The notes under the pieces: model-generated
What the model was told of the DNA's origin: nothing
Seen by the model: only the letters and a program-made list of their open reading frames with translations
Database searches by the model: none
Assembly: GCF_038449125.1 (NCBI RefSeq)
Contig: NZ_CP151800.1
Location: 3,010,406-3,074,405, forward strand
Direction: 5' to 3'
From: Kosakonia sp. BYX6
GTDB lineage: Bacteria; Pseudomonadota; Gammaproteobacteria; Enterobacterales; Enterobacteriaceae
DNA length: 64,000 nt
Made by a program: the position numbers and the translations under genes
Shown: positions 41,920 through 54,590 of the stretch, one piece after another
Numbering within the stretch: position 1 is the first letter of the stretch
Layout: every line of letters begins with the position of its first letter

Positions 41920-43155
41920 TTATTCGTTTTTTGTTGCTGGATGAGTATCCAGTCGAATTGTGTGAAGTAATGCTTCGGCGGCTGGTGTTAATAGCCCGGA
42001 AGCCCGCAACGTTATACCGATATCGCGTCGGGTATTTGGAAGCGCCACCGGGATAACGGCCAAAATATTGTTTTCCAGCTCATAGGCCATTTGTGTGGAA
42101 GAAACCACCGCCAACATATCAGAGTGAAGCAACAACCCGCGTACCATTGCAGCATCGCCAGTCTCCACCTGTGGTACCGGCGCTGGGATGCCGATCGCGG
42201 CGAAGGTTTTTTCCAACGCATGCCGGGCTGGCGTCTGCGAACGCGGCAACACCCATTTCGCCTGCAGTAAATCTTCCGGCTGTCGGTAGGCGGCGACCAG
42301 TGGATGGTCCGCCCGGGCAGTGATAATAATCTCTTCTTTGAACAGCACTTCACTCTTGATGTCGGAGCGAGGCTCATGGTGGCGAAGTGCGCCAATAATG
42401 AAATCGATATCACCTGCACGAAGCTCAGCGAGCAGCGCATCATACGGGCTTTCATTGGTGGCAATCGTAATGGCCGGGTGTTGCGCCTGAAATGTGGCGA
42501 TCGCCTGAGGCAGGATTTGCGAGCGGCTTAGCGGCAAAGCACCAATGCGCACTCGCCCGGTCAACAGACCGTTACAGGCGGCAATATCATCTCGAATATG
42601 CGCCAGTTCATTGCAGGCCCGGCTAATGTTGGGATAAATAATATCCGCCGCAATGGTCGGTTTAATTCCGCCGGGTGTGCGGCGAAACAGCGCTATCCCT
42701 GCCCCATTCTCCAGCACTTTGAGTGCCGCGCTTACCGCAGGTTGCGTAATACCTAACTTCTCAGCCACCGTGCGGGTGTGATTCATCTTGTAGAGATGGA
42801 GGAAAATCTCCAGCCGCCGGGTATTAAATAGCCAAACGGGTTCGGTTTGCTCACGGTTCGCGGTGCGATCAGTCAATTTCGCCAGTAAGGCGGGAATCAA
42901 ATGCAAATCGTCCATTGCCGTTTGCGCTCTGGGTAATAAACGCTTGCCGTAATCCGTCAATACCATGCCGTTGTAATGACGTTCATACAAAGTGACTTCC
43001 AGCTCGGCTTCCAAATCGTGCATCGCGCGGGTGACCGCAGACTGGGTTCTGAACAGTTCATCAGCAGCGCGCGAAATGCTGCCACGGCGGGCAATTTGGC
43101 AAAAAAACTTTATCTGCATGATATTGAGCGTTTTTTCTTTATTTTGGGGTTGCAT
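41920..43155 (-). CDS. LysR-type regulator with two N-terminal HTH segments (probable galBCD regulator)
   Basis: A 411-residue LysR-family protein if started at the ATG at 43155 (MQPQNKEKTLNIMQIKFFCQ); an ATG at 43260 would add 35 residues but has no ribosome site. Typical LysR proteins have about 300 residues. The extra length comes from a second winged HTH: segment one has SISRAADELFRTQSAVTRAM (about 26-45), segment two has HTRTVAEKLGITQPAVSAAL (about 126-145). A LysR effector-binding domain follows from about residue 200 (GRVRIGALPLS). It is divergent from galB with 127 bases between starts, so it is the likely local regulator (GalR role). The inducer is unknown. Confidence 0.85.
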   Translation of the reverse strand: MQPQNKEKTLNIMQIKFFCQIARRGSISRAADELFRTQSAVTRAMHDLEAELEVTLYERHYNGMVLTDYGKRLLPRAQTAMDDLHLIPALLAKLTDRTANREQTEPVWLFNTRRLEIFLHLYKMNHTRTVAEKLGITQPAVSAALKVLENGAGIALFRRTPGGIKPTIAADIIYPNISRACNELAHIRDDIAACNGLLTGRVRIGALPLSRSQILPQAIATFQAQHPAITIATNESPYDALLAELRAGDIDFIIGALRHHEPRSDIKSEVLFKEEIIITARADHPLVAAYRQPEDLLQAKWVLPRSQTPARHALEKTFAAIGIPAPVPQVETGDAAMVRGLLLHSDMLAVVSSTQMAYELENNILAVIPVALPNTRRDIGITLRASGLLTPAAEALLHTIRLDTHPATKNE

Positions 43156-43201
43156 TTTTTCAGACCGAAAAAGATTCAATTGCCACGAACATAAATAGAA
43201 A

Positions 43202-43260
43202 TCATAGCCATGACAAGTTTTGGCATGACTGAACGCGTGTTTCTCTATGCCATTCTGCAT
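43202..43260. promoter_or_regulatory. Candidate LysR-type operator between the regulator and galB
   Basis: TCATAGCCA at 43202-43210 and TGGCATGA at 43221-43228 form an imperfect inverted repeat ten bases apart. A second small palindrome, ATGC-CATTCT-GCAT, is at 43247-43260. Both lie in the 127-base divergent gap where a LysR protein would bind. Function is inferred from position. Confidence 0.45.
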
Positions 43261-43282
43261 GAATGATAAAGAGAGGAAATAA

Positions 43283-44026
43283 ATGATGTCAGAGAAGAGA
43301 GATACCCAAAGCGGGCTGGTGGTCAGCGCCCATAGCGCGGATTTTGTGTGGCGCGCGGGCGGCGCAATCGCGCTACATGTACAACAAGGTTACCAAATGC
43401 ATATCGTTTGTCTCTCCTACGGCGAACGTGGCGAATCGGCAAAATTATGGCGCAAAGGCAATGTGACCGAAGCAGCCGTTAAAGAAACACGGCAACAAGA
43501 GGCGCAACACGCCGCAGAGCTGCTCGGCGCAACGATCGAATTCTTCGATTTGGGTGATTATCCCTTACGCGCTGATGAAAAAATCTTGCTGCGCCTTGCA
43601 GATGTTTATCGCCGTGTACAGCCCCATTTTGTTCTGACCCACCCGATGCAGGATCCCTATAACTACGATCATCCTTTGGCGTTTAATTTGGCGATGGAAG
43701 CACGCATCATTGCCCAGGCGGAAGGCTATCGGCCGGGTGAAAAAGTGCTGGAAGCACCGCCGGTTTACTGTTTTGAGCCGCATCAGCCTGAACAATGCAA
43801 CTGGAAACCCGATGTATTGCTCAATATCAGCGAAGTCTGGGAAAGAAAATATGCCGCCATTCAATGTATGCGCGGGCAAGAGCATCTGTGGGAATACTAC
43901 ACGCGAGTCGCGTTGCAGCGTGGCGTCCAGGCAAAACGCAATATCGGTATCACCAGTCACAAAGCGATAAGCCACGCAGAAGGTTTCCAGAGCATTTATC
44001 CCCGAGTGACGGAGAAACTGGCATGA
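43283..44026 (+). CDS. galB: 4-oxalomesaconate hydratase GalB (PIG-L/LmbE fold)
   Basis: A 247-residue protein of the PIG-L (LmbE) fold, which normally holds zinc deacetylases. The N-terminal SAHSADFVWRAGGAIALH, the segment CLSYGERGESAKLWRKG and the C-terminal QEHLWEYYTRVALQRGVQAK match my recollection of Pseudomonas putida GalB, which hydrates 4-oxalomesaconate to 4-carboxy-4-hydroxy-2-oxoadipate. The metal site likely uses His17 and Asp20 plus the His in YNYDHPLA. GAGAGGA precedes the ATG by five bases. Its stop overlaps the galC start (ATGA). Automatic annotation would probably call it a deacetylase; the galC and galD neighbours argue for the hydratase. Confidence 0.88.
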   Translation: MMSEKRDTQSGLVVSAHSADFVWRAGGAIALHVQQGYQMHIVCLSYGERGESAKLWRKGNVTEAAVKETRQQEAQHAAELLGATIEFFDLGDYPLRADEKILLRLADVYRRVQPHFVLTHPMQDPYNYDHPLAFNLAMEARIIAQAEGYRPGEKVLEAPPVYCFEPHQPEQCNWKPDVLLNISEVWERKYAAIQCMRGQEHLWEYYTRVALQRGVQAKRNIGITSHKAISHAEGFQSIYPRVTEKLA

Positions 44027-44736
44027 GTCTGGTGAATAAAAAAGGCGTGGTGATCCGTAATATCCCGCGTAGTACAACGGATGTGATTAAAAGCTTTGCG
44101 CGTGCAGGGGTGGCGACTACCCACGAAGCTTTCCACCGACAGGGATTACTGGATGCGCGAATTCGCCCAATACAGAAATCGGTTAGCATCGCGGGAAATG
44201 CAGTGACGGTTCTGGTCACTCCCGGAGATAACTGGATGTTCCATGTGGCAGTTGAACAATGTCAGCCGGGCGATGTTCTGGTTGTGGCCGCAACATCTCC
44301 CTGTACAGATGGTTTTTTCGGCGATCTTCTGGCGACATCGTTGTTGGCGCATGGCGTGCGCGCCCTGATTGCCGATGTTGGCGTACGTGACACCCAGACA
44401 CTGCGCGATATGGGATTTTCCGTTTGGTCACGTGCCGTGTGCGCGCAAGGGACGGTAAAAGAGACACTCGGTTCGGTGAATGTGCCTGTCATTTGCGGCG
44501 GCGTGCTTGTCGTACCGGGCGATATGATTGTCGCTGATGATGATGGCGTGGTGGCTGTTCCCCATGCACTGGCCGCAGAGGTGCTGAAAAAAGCGCAGGC
44601 GCGGGCGGAAAATGAAGAAACAAAACGCCAACGCCTCGCACAGGGTGAGCTGGGTCTGGATATCTATGGCATGCGCGAAAAATTGCGCGAGAAAGGGTTA
44701 TGCTACTATGACAACCCCGGAGATATAGAGCCCTAA
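44023..44736 (+). CDS. galC: 4-carboxy-4-hydroxy-2-oxoadipate aldolase / oxaloacetate decarboxylase GalC (RraA-like)
   Basis: A 237-residue class II pyruvate aldolase of the RraA-like fold. It cleaves 4-carboxy-4-hydroxy-2-oxoadipate to pyruvate and oxaloacetate and, in known members, also decarboxylates oxaloacetate. The residues known for the Pseudomonas enzyme are present with one-position offset: Asp101 in FFGDLLATSLL, Arg122-Asp123 in ADVGVRDTQTL, and Glu198 in ARAENEETKR. I start at the ATG at 44023 (MSLVNKKGVVIRNIPRS), which overlaps the galB stop by four bases, so translation is coupled. RraA, the RNase E inhibitor, shares the fold but is shorter and lacks this C-terminal extension. 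Confidence 0.9.
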   Translation: MSLVNKKGVVIRNIPRSTTDVIKSFARAGVATTHEAFHRQGLLDARIRPIQKSVSIAGNAVTVLVTPGDNWMFHVAVEQCQPGDVLVVAATSPCTDGFFGDLLATSLLAHGVRALIADVGVRDTQTLRDMGFSVWSRAVCAQGTVKETLGSVNVPVICGGVLVVPGDMIVADDDGVVAVPHALAAEVLKKAQARAENEETKRQRLAQGELGLDIYGMREKLREKGLCYYDNPGDIEP

Positions 44737-44745
44737 AATAACCTC

Positions 44746-45822
44746 ATGCCACAGCGAAGAATTCCGTGTTTATTAATGAGAGGTGGGACATCAAAAGCCA
44801 CTTGTTTCTTACACAAGGATTTACCTGCATCCACAAGACAGCGTGATGCGGTGCTGTTATCCGTGATGGGGTCTCCCGATCCGCGGCAAATCGATGGCAT
44901 TGGCGGTGCAGACCCCTTAACCAGTAAGGTCGCCATCGTTAAACCTTCATCCCACGCGGACTGCGATGTTGATTATCTTTTTGCGCAAGTCAAAATCGAC
45001 CAGGCGTGGGTAGATTATGGGCAAAACTGCGGCAATATTTTGGCCGCCGTCGGCGCGTTTGCCCTGGAGCGAAACCTGGTTGCGCTTACGCCGCCATTAA
45101 CGCCCGTGCGGGTATTTATGGAAAATACCGGGCAGCGGGTCATCGTGAATGTGCCTTGTGATAGCGACGGCGTGCTGTACCAGGGCAATGTTCATATTGC
45201 CGGCGTTCCGGGGAGCGCTGGCGGCATTGAACTCTTCTTCCCTTCTCTCACAACAGACGATCCGCGCCTGGCTTTTCCCACTGGGCAAAAGCGCGAAAGT
45301 ATTCTGGATATCGATGTCACTTGTATTAATAACGGGATGCCAGTGGTGCTTCTTTGCGCTAACGCACTCGGTCTGCAAGGGCATGAGCCACCTGAGTTAC
45401 TGGAACAAGATGGCGCATTAATGCAAAAAATCGACGCCATTCGTCTCGCCGCGGGTGAGCGAATGGGATTGGGTGAGGTGTCGCAACGGTCAGTGCCTAA
45501 AGTTGTGCTGCTCTCAACATCAGGTGTAGCAAACAGAATTATCACTCGCAGTTTTTCCGCACAACGGTGCCACCGCGCAATTGGCGTGTTTGCCGCCATC
45601 AGTGTCGCCAGTGCGTTGCTGACGCCAGGCACACTCGGCGCAGATTTTACTGCGCCACCTACGACAACAAGTATTACGGTTGATCTGCAGCACCCTTCCG
45701 GGGTGTTGAGCATTGATGTGGCGTTGTCACCTGAAGGATTGCTGCTGGGTTGCCATCTGCTGCGCACCGCACGCTTACTTTTTGCCGGGGAAGTGATGAT
45801 CCCCGCACATGTCTGGCCCTGA
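44746..45822 (+). CDS. galD: 4-oxalomesaconate tautomerase GalD (PrpF family)
   Basis: A 358-residue PrpF-like isomerase that converts the keto and enol forms of 4-oxalomesaconate, feeding GalB. The N-terminal MRGGTSKATCF, the segment DGIGGADPLTSKVAIV and WVDYGQNCGNILAAVGAFAL are typical. E. coli YbhH belongs to the same family and is an alternative name source, but its location and partners differ. The ATG at 44746 has no clear ribosome site and lies nine bases after the galC stop, so it probably relies on coupling. Third gene of galBCD, with a palindrome just after it that may end the transcript. Confidence 0.88.
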   Translation: MPQRRIPCLLMRGGTSKATCFLHKDLPASTRQRDAVLLSVMGSPDPRQIDGIGGADPLTSKVAIVKPSSHADCDVDYLFAQVKIDQAWVDYGQNCGNILAAVGAFALERNLVALTPPLTPVRVFMENTGQRVIVNVPCDSDGVLYQGNVHIAGVPGSAGGIELFFPSLTTDDPRLAFPTGQKRESILDIDVTCINNGMPVVLLCANALGLQGHEPPELLEQDGALMQKIDAIRLAAGERMGLGEVSQRSVPKVVLLSTSGVANRIITRSFSAQRCHRAIGVFAAISVASALLTPGTLGADFTAPPTTTSITVDLQHPSGVLSIDVALSPEGLLLGCHLLRTARLLFAGEVMIPAHVWP

Positions 45823-45829
45823 ATAACAG

Positions 45830-45854
45830 CCGGATGGCGCGAGCGCACATCCGG
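45830..45854. repeat. REP-like palindrome after galD
   Basis: CCGGATG-GCGCGAGCGCA-CATCCGG: 7-bp perfect arms of the type found in enterobacterial REP units, between galD and the convergent ycaD. It has no T tract. It may stabilise the galBCD mRNA or end transcription weakly. Only a single unit is seen. Confidence 0.55.
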
Positions 45855-45865
45855 AATGGAAAACA

Positions 45866-47014
45866 TTACGCATGAGCAACGGGCGTCGGATGCTGACCGG
45901 CTTTGCGCATCAGCATCACCAGATAAACCAGCGATACACCCGCAATCATGATAAACAGCAGGCTGTCTGAATAGCTCTGCATCAGCATCGCGGTCAGTGT
46001 CGGGCCAAGCAGGCTACCAATGGTGTAGCTCAGTAACAGCGCCTGGTTCATCGCCACCAGTTGATGATGCTCCACCTTTTCACAGGCCCAGGCCATCGCC
46101 ACCGGGTAAAGCGTAAAACCCGCGGTACCCAGCACAAACAGCGCGGGTGCCATCGCAGCGCTGCCCAACATGGCAAAACAACCGACGATCACCACAAACA
46201 CCTGCACGCGCAACACCAGCAGGCGGCCAAAGCGGTCTGCCAGACGACCAATCGGCCATTGACCCACGATGCCCGCGCTCACCATCAGTGCCATCCAGAA
46301 ACCGATACCTGAATCGCTAATCCCCTGATGGGAGAGATACAGCGGCATCAGGCCGTACAGCGATCCGAGAATAATTCCAGAAATAATGCAGCCATTCACG
46401 CCAAGACGCGCCTGGCGCAGGCGCAGCATCGGCCATACTGATGTCGCCGCTTGCTCTTCGCTGTGCTGGTTGACGATGCGGGTAAACAACAGCGGCAAAA
46501 TCGCCGCCAGCACAAGGCCGGTGACCCACGGCAGCACATTCATCAACTCCGTTGATAACTTGCTGACCATCAACTGACCGAGAACGGTCCCCACGTAATA
46601 AACCATCATATAGGCGGCCAGTAGGCGGCCACGGTTGCGGGACGTGCCGCTGCACATCAAGGCACTTTCCACGACAACCCAAATCATCGCGCAGCCCACA
46701 CCAGCGATAAAACGCCAAATCATCCAGCTCCAGAAGCCGACCATCAGCCCTAACCCCACACAGCCCACCGCGAAAATCAGCGACGCGATGTAATAGCTGC
46801 GATTAAAGCCCAACCGACGAATAACACGCCCGGTCAATAACGTACCCAGCAAGTTACCGGTGAAATAGGAGGAGCCAACCATGCCCACCTGCCATGTCGG
46901 CAGATTTTCATGGGTGAGCCAAAGGGGCACGAGCGTGTTCAGCGTCGCGATCGCCAGCGTCAACAGCATCAAGCCACAGAGCAATAACAGCACTGGCCGG
47001 GTATAGGTGGTCAT
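45866..47014 (-). CDS. ycaD: YcaD, MFS transporter of unknown substrate
   Basis: A 382-residue major facilitator, exactly the E. coli YcaD length, with 12 predicted membrane helices. It starts [20 protein letters not shown]. The loop motif [15 protein letters not shown] follows helix 2, and [14 protein letters not shown] lies between the halves. The substrate is not known. It converges on galD and marks the right edge of the accessory block. In E. coli K-12 ycaC and dmsABC lie between this gene and serS; here only 300 bases separate them. Confidence 0.93.
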   Translation of the reverse strand: MTTYTRPVLLLLCGLMLLTLAIATLNTLVPLWLTHENLPTWQVGMVGSSYFTGNLLGTLLTGRVIRRLGFNRSYYIASLIFAVGCVGLGLMVGFWSWMIWRFIAGVGCAMIWVVVESALMCSGTSRNRGRLLAAYMMVYYVGTVLGQLMVSKLSTELMNVLPWVTGLVLAAILPLLFTRIVNQHSEEQAATSVWPMLRLRQARLGVNGCIISGIILGSLYGLMPLYLSHQGISDSGIGFWMALMVSAGIVGQWPIGRLADRFGRLLVLRVQVFVVIVGCFAMLGSAAMAPALFVLGTAGFTLYPVAMAWACEKVEHHQLVAMNQALLLSYTIGSLLGPTLTAMLMQSYSDSLLFIMIAGVSLVYLVMLMRKAGQHPTPVAHA

Positions 47015-47314
47015 GGGTAAAAACCGTGAGGAAGTTCAGAATTCGTGCGCATCATGCCACTGGCAAAAACATTGTCAATCCACGGTTTTTGGGCGCTGAG
47101 GCGTTTTACGTAACGACGATTCGTAAAACTTATCCACTATCACGACTTAGCCGATGAGGAATAATTCAGCTTGTTGATTAGTAAGTGATATTCCAGAAGA
47201 GTAGCAAATTTATCAGTTGAAAAAATTCATGATGATTTATCGCTTAACCGTGCTGAAAAATAAGCAATAAAAAAGCGCCCGTAGGCGCTTTCAGGAAAGA
47301 TTCAGAAACGGCGA
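47015..47314. other. ycaD-serS intergenic region
   Basis: A 300-base AT-rich gap holding the serS terminator at its right end and presumably the ycaD promoter at its left. GTTTTACG at 47103-47110 and CGTAAAAC at 47122-47129 form a perfect 8-bp inverted repeat 11 bases apart, about 90 bases before ycaD, possibly an operator. No gene seen. Confidence 0.6.
47272..47290 (-). terminator. Terminator of serS
   Basis: AAGCGCC-CGTA-GGCGCTT hairpin. On the minus strand it is followed by TTTTTTATTG, 25 bases beyond the serS stop. Confidence 0.9.
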
Positions 47315-50042
<2,728 letters not shown>

Positions 50043-50051
50043 GCACGCCTC

Positions 50052-50663
50052 TTACTTACGTTGGTCATCAACCGTTACGCCCTGCGGCGGGGTAAAGGTG
50101 AATTTCGAAGCATCAACCGCGCCATTTTGCTGCGCTTTTAATTGATAGCTACTGCGTTGGTCATCCTGCTCGATAGCGCTGAACTGATGGATAGTGCCAT
50201 CACGGCCCACGTTAATGGTGAATTGTTTCAGGTTACCGCTGCTGCTTTTCGGCGTCAGGATAAAATCATCGCCCTTCTGCTCAATGTTGTAGTGCTGCCA
50301 GTCGCTGGACTGGTTACGGGCAATCAGCATAAACGGCGTGTTGCTGGTCGCATCTTTCAGCCAGGTTGCCGTCGCCTGTTCTACAAATGGGTTGTAGAAC
50401 CACAAGGTTTTACCGTCGGACACCAGCACACTTTCGTCCGGCTGAGTCATATGCCAGTTAAACAGATTCGGGCGTTTCACCCACAAATCTCCTTGACCTT
50501 CCTGCACCGCAGCGCCGCTGCCATCTGTTACTTTCTGGGTAAAGCTGGCATGAAAACTGCTGACTTTATCGAGACGGCTTTTCAGATCGCTGGAAGCATC
50601 CGCCCATACGTTGCTGGCCAGCAGACTGCCCATCAGCGCACAAACCATGGCGATTTTTTTCAT
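50052..50663 (-). CDS. lolA: Outer-membrane lipoprotein carrier LolA
   Basis: A 203-residue periplasmic chaperone, the E. coli length, that takes lipoproteins from LolCDE to LolB at the outer membrane. Residues 1-21 are a signal peptide ([21 protein letters not shown], cut before [10 protein letters not shown]). The mature half-barrel includes the hydrophobic-lid residues around [18 protein letters not shown] and the conserved Arg of [20 protein letters not shown]. It lies between ftsK and rarA in the conserved order ftsK-lolA-rarA-serS. No anomalies. Confidence 0.97.
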   Translation of the reverse strand: MKKIAMVCALMGSLLASNVWADASSDLKSRLDKVSSFHASFTQKVTDGSGAAVQEGQGDLWVKRPNLFNWHMTQPDESVLVSDGKTLWFYNPFVEQATATWLKDATSNTPFMLIARNQSSDWQHYNIEQKGDDFILTPKSSSGNLKQFTINVGRDGTIHQFSAIEQDDQRSSYQLKAQQNGAVDASKFTFTPPQGVTVDDQRK

Positions 50664-50782
50664 TGTAGTTCCTCAGATACGTCACTCCCGACGTGGGAGA
50701 ATACTTCTGTCACTCTAGGTACCGTGTACCCGGAGAGACAGAAGAAAAGACTGAATTTTTAGATTTTTACCCAACTTTGCAA

Positions 50783-53700
50783 TCAATCGAACGGCGGCGG
50801 TGCCAGCACTTCACGGTTACCGTTATGCCCCTGTTCGCTGACGATCCCCTGCGCTTCCATCTGCTCAATAATGCGCGCCGCACGGTTATAACCGATGCGG
50901 AACTGGCGCTGCACGCCAGAGATAGAGGCTTTGCGTTTTTCGGTGACGAAGTTGACGGCCTGGTCGAACAACGGATCCAGATCTTCGCCGCCGTCAAAAC
51001 CACCCGCGCCGCCTTCGCTTTCACTGTCGGAGGTAATCCCATCGACATACTGCGGACGACCACGCGCTTTCCAGTCCTGAACCACTGCATGCACTTCCTG
51101 ATCGCGAACGAACGCGCCGTGGACACGAACCGGCGCAGAAGTGGAGTTCGGGCCGGAATAGAGCATATCACCCATGCCAAGCAGTGATTCCGCGCCGCCC
51201 TGATCGAGGATGGTTCGTGAGTCAATCTTGCTGGAAACGGTAAAAGCAATACGCGTCGGGATGTTGGCTTTAATCAAGCCGGTAATGACATCGACGGAAG
51301 GACGCTGCGTGGCCAGTACCAGGTGGATACCGGCTGCGCGGGCTTTCTGTGCCAGACGCGCGATCAGCTCTTCCACTTTCTTGCCGACCGTCATCATCAG
51401 ATCGGCGAACTCATCGACCAGCACCACGATGTACGGCAGTTTTTCCAGCACCGGATGCTGAGCATCCATGCTGTCACCCGGCTTCCAGTAAGGATCCGGG
51501 ATTGGACGGCCCATGCGCGCGGCTTCGGCAATTTTCTCGTTGTAACCGGCGAGATTACGCACGCCCAGCGCGGACATCAGTTTGTAACGGCGTTCCATCT
51601 CGTTGACGCTCCAGCGCAGAGCGTTGGCGGCGTCTTTCATATCCGTGACCACTTCGGTCAACAAATGTGGGATCCCTTCGTAAACGGAAAGCTCCAGCAT
51701 TTTCGGGTCAATCATGATGAAACGCACTTCGTCCGGCGTCGCTTTATACAGCATGCTGAGGATCATGGCGTTAACACCGACGGACTTACCGGAACCGGTG
51801 GTACCCGCAACCAGCAAGTGCGGCATTTTCGCCAGATCGGCAATCACCGGATCGCCTGCAATGTCTTTACCCAACACCACGGTCAGCGGTGATGGATTTT
51901 CGCGGAATTTCACGCAGTCCAGCACTTCACGCAGATACACGGTTTGACGTTTCTTGTTCGGCAACTCAAGGCCAACGTACGGTTTGCCAGGAATAACCTC
52001 AACCACGCGCACCGCAACGGTCGAAAGCGAACGCGCAAGGTCACGAGAAAGGTTGGAAATACGCGCCGCTTTGACACCCGGCGCAAGGTTCAGCTCGAAA
52101 CGGGTAATAACCGGACCCGGTGAATAGTTCACCACGTCAGCTTTGATACGGAAATCCGCCAGGCGGGCTTCAACCAGACGCGCCATCTGCTCAAGCGCAA
52201 AGGTATCGACAGGCTCCACTTCTGCTGGCGGTTGCGTCAACAGATCCAGTGACGGCAGCGGCGTAGTCGGTTTCTGCACCGGGCGGCTATCACCGTTACG
52301 CATCAACAGCGGGTGAATCAGGCTCTCCTGCGGCTGCGGTACAACGGATTGCTGATGTTGCGGCGGCTGTGCGACAGGTTGTTGATACTGTTGCTGAGGC
52401 TGCTGATACTGCTGTTGCGCAGGCTGTTGGTACTGTTGCTGCGTTGGCGATTGATAATGCTGCGGCTGGGTCGGCGCTTCTTGCTCCGGCATCGCACTCG
52501 GGGTAAACAGCGGTTCGCTTGGACCATCATCCACCAGCGTTTTCATTGGCGAAAACGCAAAATCTTCTGGCATAAAGGCCTGCGCCCCGGCAGGTTGTTC
52601 CCCACCGTAGCGCTGTTGCTGAGATGCTGCGAACTGGCGCGCGAGTTCAGCCTCTTCGGCGTCTTCTTCATTCAGCGCAGGCTGCTGGAGCTGCGGCGTC
52701 TCATGCTGGAACTCATCGCCATAACGATCGTGCTGGGTGGCGGCAAACTGACGCGCCAGCTCGTTTTGCTGCAGCATATCGGCATCATCATCGTAAAGAT
52801 GCTCGTTTTGTGGACGACCATCATCTTCACGCGCTCGCTCTTCCGCCATGCGTTGGGAAGGCAGTTTGATACCGTAGGAAGCCAGCTCGCGACGCGTCGG
52901 CACGCGAACGCGGTTAGGGCGAGGAAGCTGCGGACCAATCCCCTCTTTCACCTGTGGGCGCGGCGCGCCACCGGCTGCGAGGCTAAAGACCGGGCCAGCC
53001 GCCGCTGCAACAGCCGCAGCATTCCCTGTTGCTTGCTGCACGCCATCGGCGACAGGCGAAACGGTCGGGTCAATCGCCGGAACTGACGGCATTGACGGTG
53101 TTGAAGGCTTCGATACAGGCTCGGCTTTGGCAGATTCAGGGATCGGCTGATACCAGGCGGCCAGTTGCTCACGTTCGCGCGCGCGTTTTTCTTCAACTTC
53201 TTCAAAATAGTAGAGCGGCGGGCGCACCTGTTTCACTTCTTCAACTGGCTCAGGTTCAGATGGCACAATCAGCTCTGGCGCAGGCGCAATTTGCGGCTCA
53301 TTTTGCCACGGGAGAGCGTCATGAGCCGACTGAGCATAGACGTCTTCTTCCTGCGGTTGCGGCGTGACTGGCGCATCTGGCGTCCAGTTTTCTTGCGCTA
53401 TCGGTTGCTGCCACTCAGGCACGTTCGGTTGGGCTGTCTGCTGATAAGGAACGTCCTGCGCATATTGCTCAGGATGATATGGCGCGTTTTGCGGCGCGGG
53501 TGCCTGAGCATAAGGCCATTCAACGTCCGGTTGCGGTGCATGAATGACCGGTTCGGCAGGCGCAGCATAGGTTTGTGCGGTTGCGGTTGTCGCAGCAGCA
53601 GCGGCCGCAACAGGTTCCGTCACGCTACGACCGTTCAGCAACGGATCATATTCTGGTTCGCTTTCCGTGGCACGATGGCCGGAGAACAGCACATCATCAG

Positions 53701-54556
53701 CTTGCGCAGGAATGCCACGCGCGCTGTAGGCAATATCCTCTTCGTCGTCATCCATGCGTTTACCGGAGAACAACGCGGCGTCGGTTTTCCTCCCCATCGG
53801 GTTGGCGAATTTCTCCGCAACGCGTTTACGGCGCGCTAACGCACCGCGAAGAATGCGGGCGCGGCGTGACTCACGCGGCGGTTCGTCTTCGTATTCGTCG
53901 TCTTCATACTCTTCGTCATCGACCCAGGTATCATCGCGACGGGTACGATTGCTGGCGAAAGTCAGGATATTAAGAATAACACTGCCGATTTTCTCAGCGA
54001 TGGTGACCCAGGACCAGCCAGTGAATAACGTCAGCCCAGCGGCCCAGATACAGAGTAAGGCGAGCGTACCGCCGCTGCTGCGCAGCAGTGGTTGCAGTGT
54101 AGTGCTTAACAAGCTGCCGATGACGCCGCCGGAGGCGAAGTACCAGATATCATCAGCGTTAATGGCGGCTAAGCCGCAAGAGGTAAGGATCAGCGCCAGC
54201 GCGCCAATGGTGCGCAGAGAGACGGCGAAATAGTCTATATAATCTTCGCTGGTGCGGTGACGGTATGCGAACCAGCAACCACCAATAATGATCACCGGAA
54301 TGGTGTAAGCCATGATGCCGAAGATGAAAAACAGCGTATCGGCAAGCCATGCGCCGGGCACACCGCCGAGATTGTGGATCGGTTCATGCCAGGCCGTTTG
54401 CGACCAGCTTGGATCGGACGGATTAAAGCTCAGAAGCGCCGCCATCAACCAGACGGCAGAAAGTGCAACGAGGATCAGCAACGCCTCCAGGAGTCGGCGT
54501 CCGCTGCTTAGCTTAGTGAATGTGACTTCTTTGTCTTCGGTGTATTCCTGGCTCAA
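50783..54556 (-). CDS. ftsK: DNA translocase FtsK
   Basis: A 1257-residue divisome protein (E. coli 1329). Four to five N-terminal membrane helices (about residues 23-200) localise it to the septum and are essential for division. A long Pro/Gln-rich linker (about 210-770) includes tandem YQQP-type repeats. The C-terminal RecA-like motor has Walker [17 protein letters not shown] and Walker [12 protein letters not shown]. The winged-helix gamma domain ([20 protein letters not shown]) reads KOPS and activates XerCD at dif. The linker is shorter than in E. coli, the usual site of length variation. It starts [19 protein letters not shown]. Confidence 0.98.
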   Translation of the reverse strand: MSQEYTEDKEVTFTKLSSGRRLLEALLILVALSAVWLMAALLSFNPSDPSWSQTAWHEPIHNLGGVPGAWLADTLFFIFGIMAYTIPVIIIGGCWFAYRHRTSEDYIDYFAVSLRTIGALALILTSCGLAAINADDIWYFASGGVIGSLLSTTLQPLLRSSGGTLALLCIWAAGLTLFTGWSWVTIAEKIGSVILNILTFASNRTRRDDTWVDDEEYEDDEYEDEPPRESRRARILRGALARRKRVAEKFANPMGRKTDAALFSGKRMDDDEEDIAYSARGIPAQADDVLFSGHRATESEPEYDPLLNGRSVTEPVAAAAAATTATAQTYAAPAEPVIHAPQPDVEWPYAQAPAPQNAPYHPEQYAQDVPYQQTAQPNVPEWQQPIAQENWTPDAPVTPQPQEEDVYAQSAHDALPWQNEPQIAPAPELIVPSEPEPVEEVKQVRPPLYYFEEVEEKRAREREQLAAWYQPIPESAKAEPVSKPSTPSMPSVPAIDPTVSPVADGVQQATGNAAAVAAAAGPVFSLAAGGAPRPQVKEGIGPQLPRPNRVRVPTRRELASYGIKLPSQRMAEERAREDDGRPQNEHLYDDDADMLQQNELARQFAATQHDRYGDEFQHETPQLQQPALNEEDAEEAELARQFAASQQQRYGGEQPAGAQAFMPEDFAFSPMKTLVDDGPSEPLFTPSAMPEQEAPTQPQHYQSPTQQQYQQPAQQQYQQPQQQYQQPVAQPPQHQQSVVPQPQESLIHPLLMRNGDSRPVQKPTTPLPSLDLLTQPPAEVEPVDTFALEQMARLVEARLADFRIKADVVNYSPGPVITRFELNLAPGVKAARISNLSRDLARSLSTVAVRVVEVIPGKPYVGLELPNKKRQTVYLREVLDCVKFRENPSPLTVVLGKDIAGDPVIADLAKMPHLLVAGTTGSGKSVGVNAMILSMLYKATPDEVRFIMIDPKMLELSVYEGIPHLLTEVVTDMKDAANALRWSVNEMERRYKLMSALGVRNLAGYNEKIAEAARMGRPIPDPYWKPGDSMDAQHPVLEKLPYIVVLVDEFADLMMTVGKKVEELIARLAQKARAAGIHLVLATQRPSVDVITGLIKANIPTRIAFTVSSKIDSRTILDQGGAESLLGMGDMLYSGPNSTSAPVRVHGAFVRDQEVHAVVQDWKARGRPQYVDGITSDSESEGGAGGFDGGEDLDPLFDQAVNFVTEKRKASISGVQRQFRIGYNRAARIIEQMEAQGIVSEQGHNGNREVLAPPPFD

Positions 54557-54590
54557 GACAGGCTCTCCAGGTCCTTGATGCTAAAACGGA

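Noticed and set aside
43283-44026. PIG-L family N-acetylglucosaminyl deacetylase
   Set aside because: The fold is the same, but the galC and galD neighbours and the specific sequence fit 4-oxalomesaconate hydratase better.
44023-44736. RraA, the RNase E inhibitor
   Set aside because: Shares the fold, but this protein is longer, has the aldolase Arg-Asp-Glu residues and lies in the gal operon.
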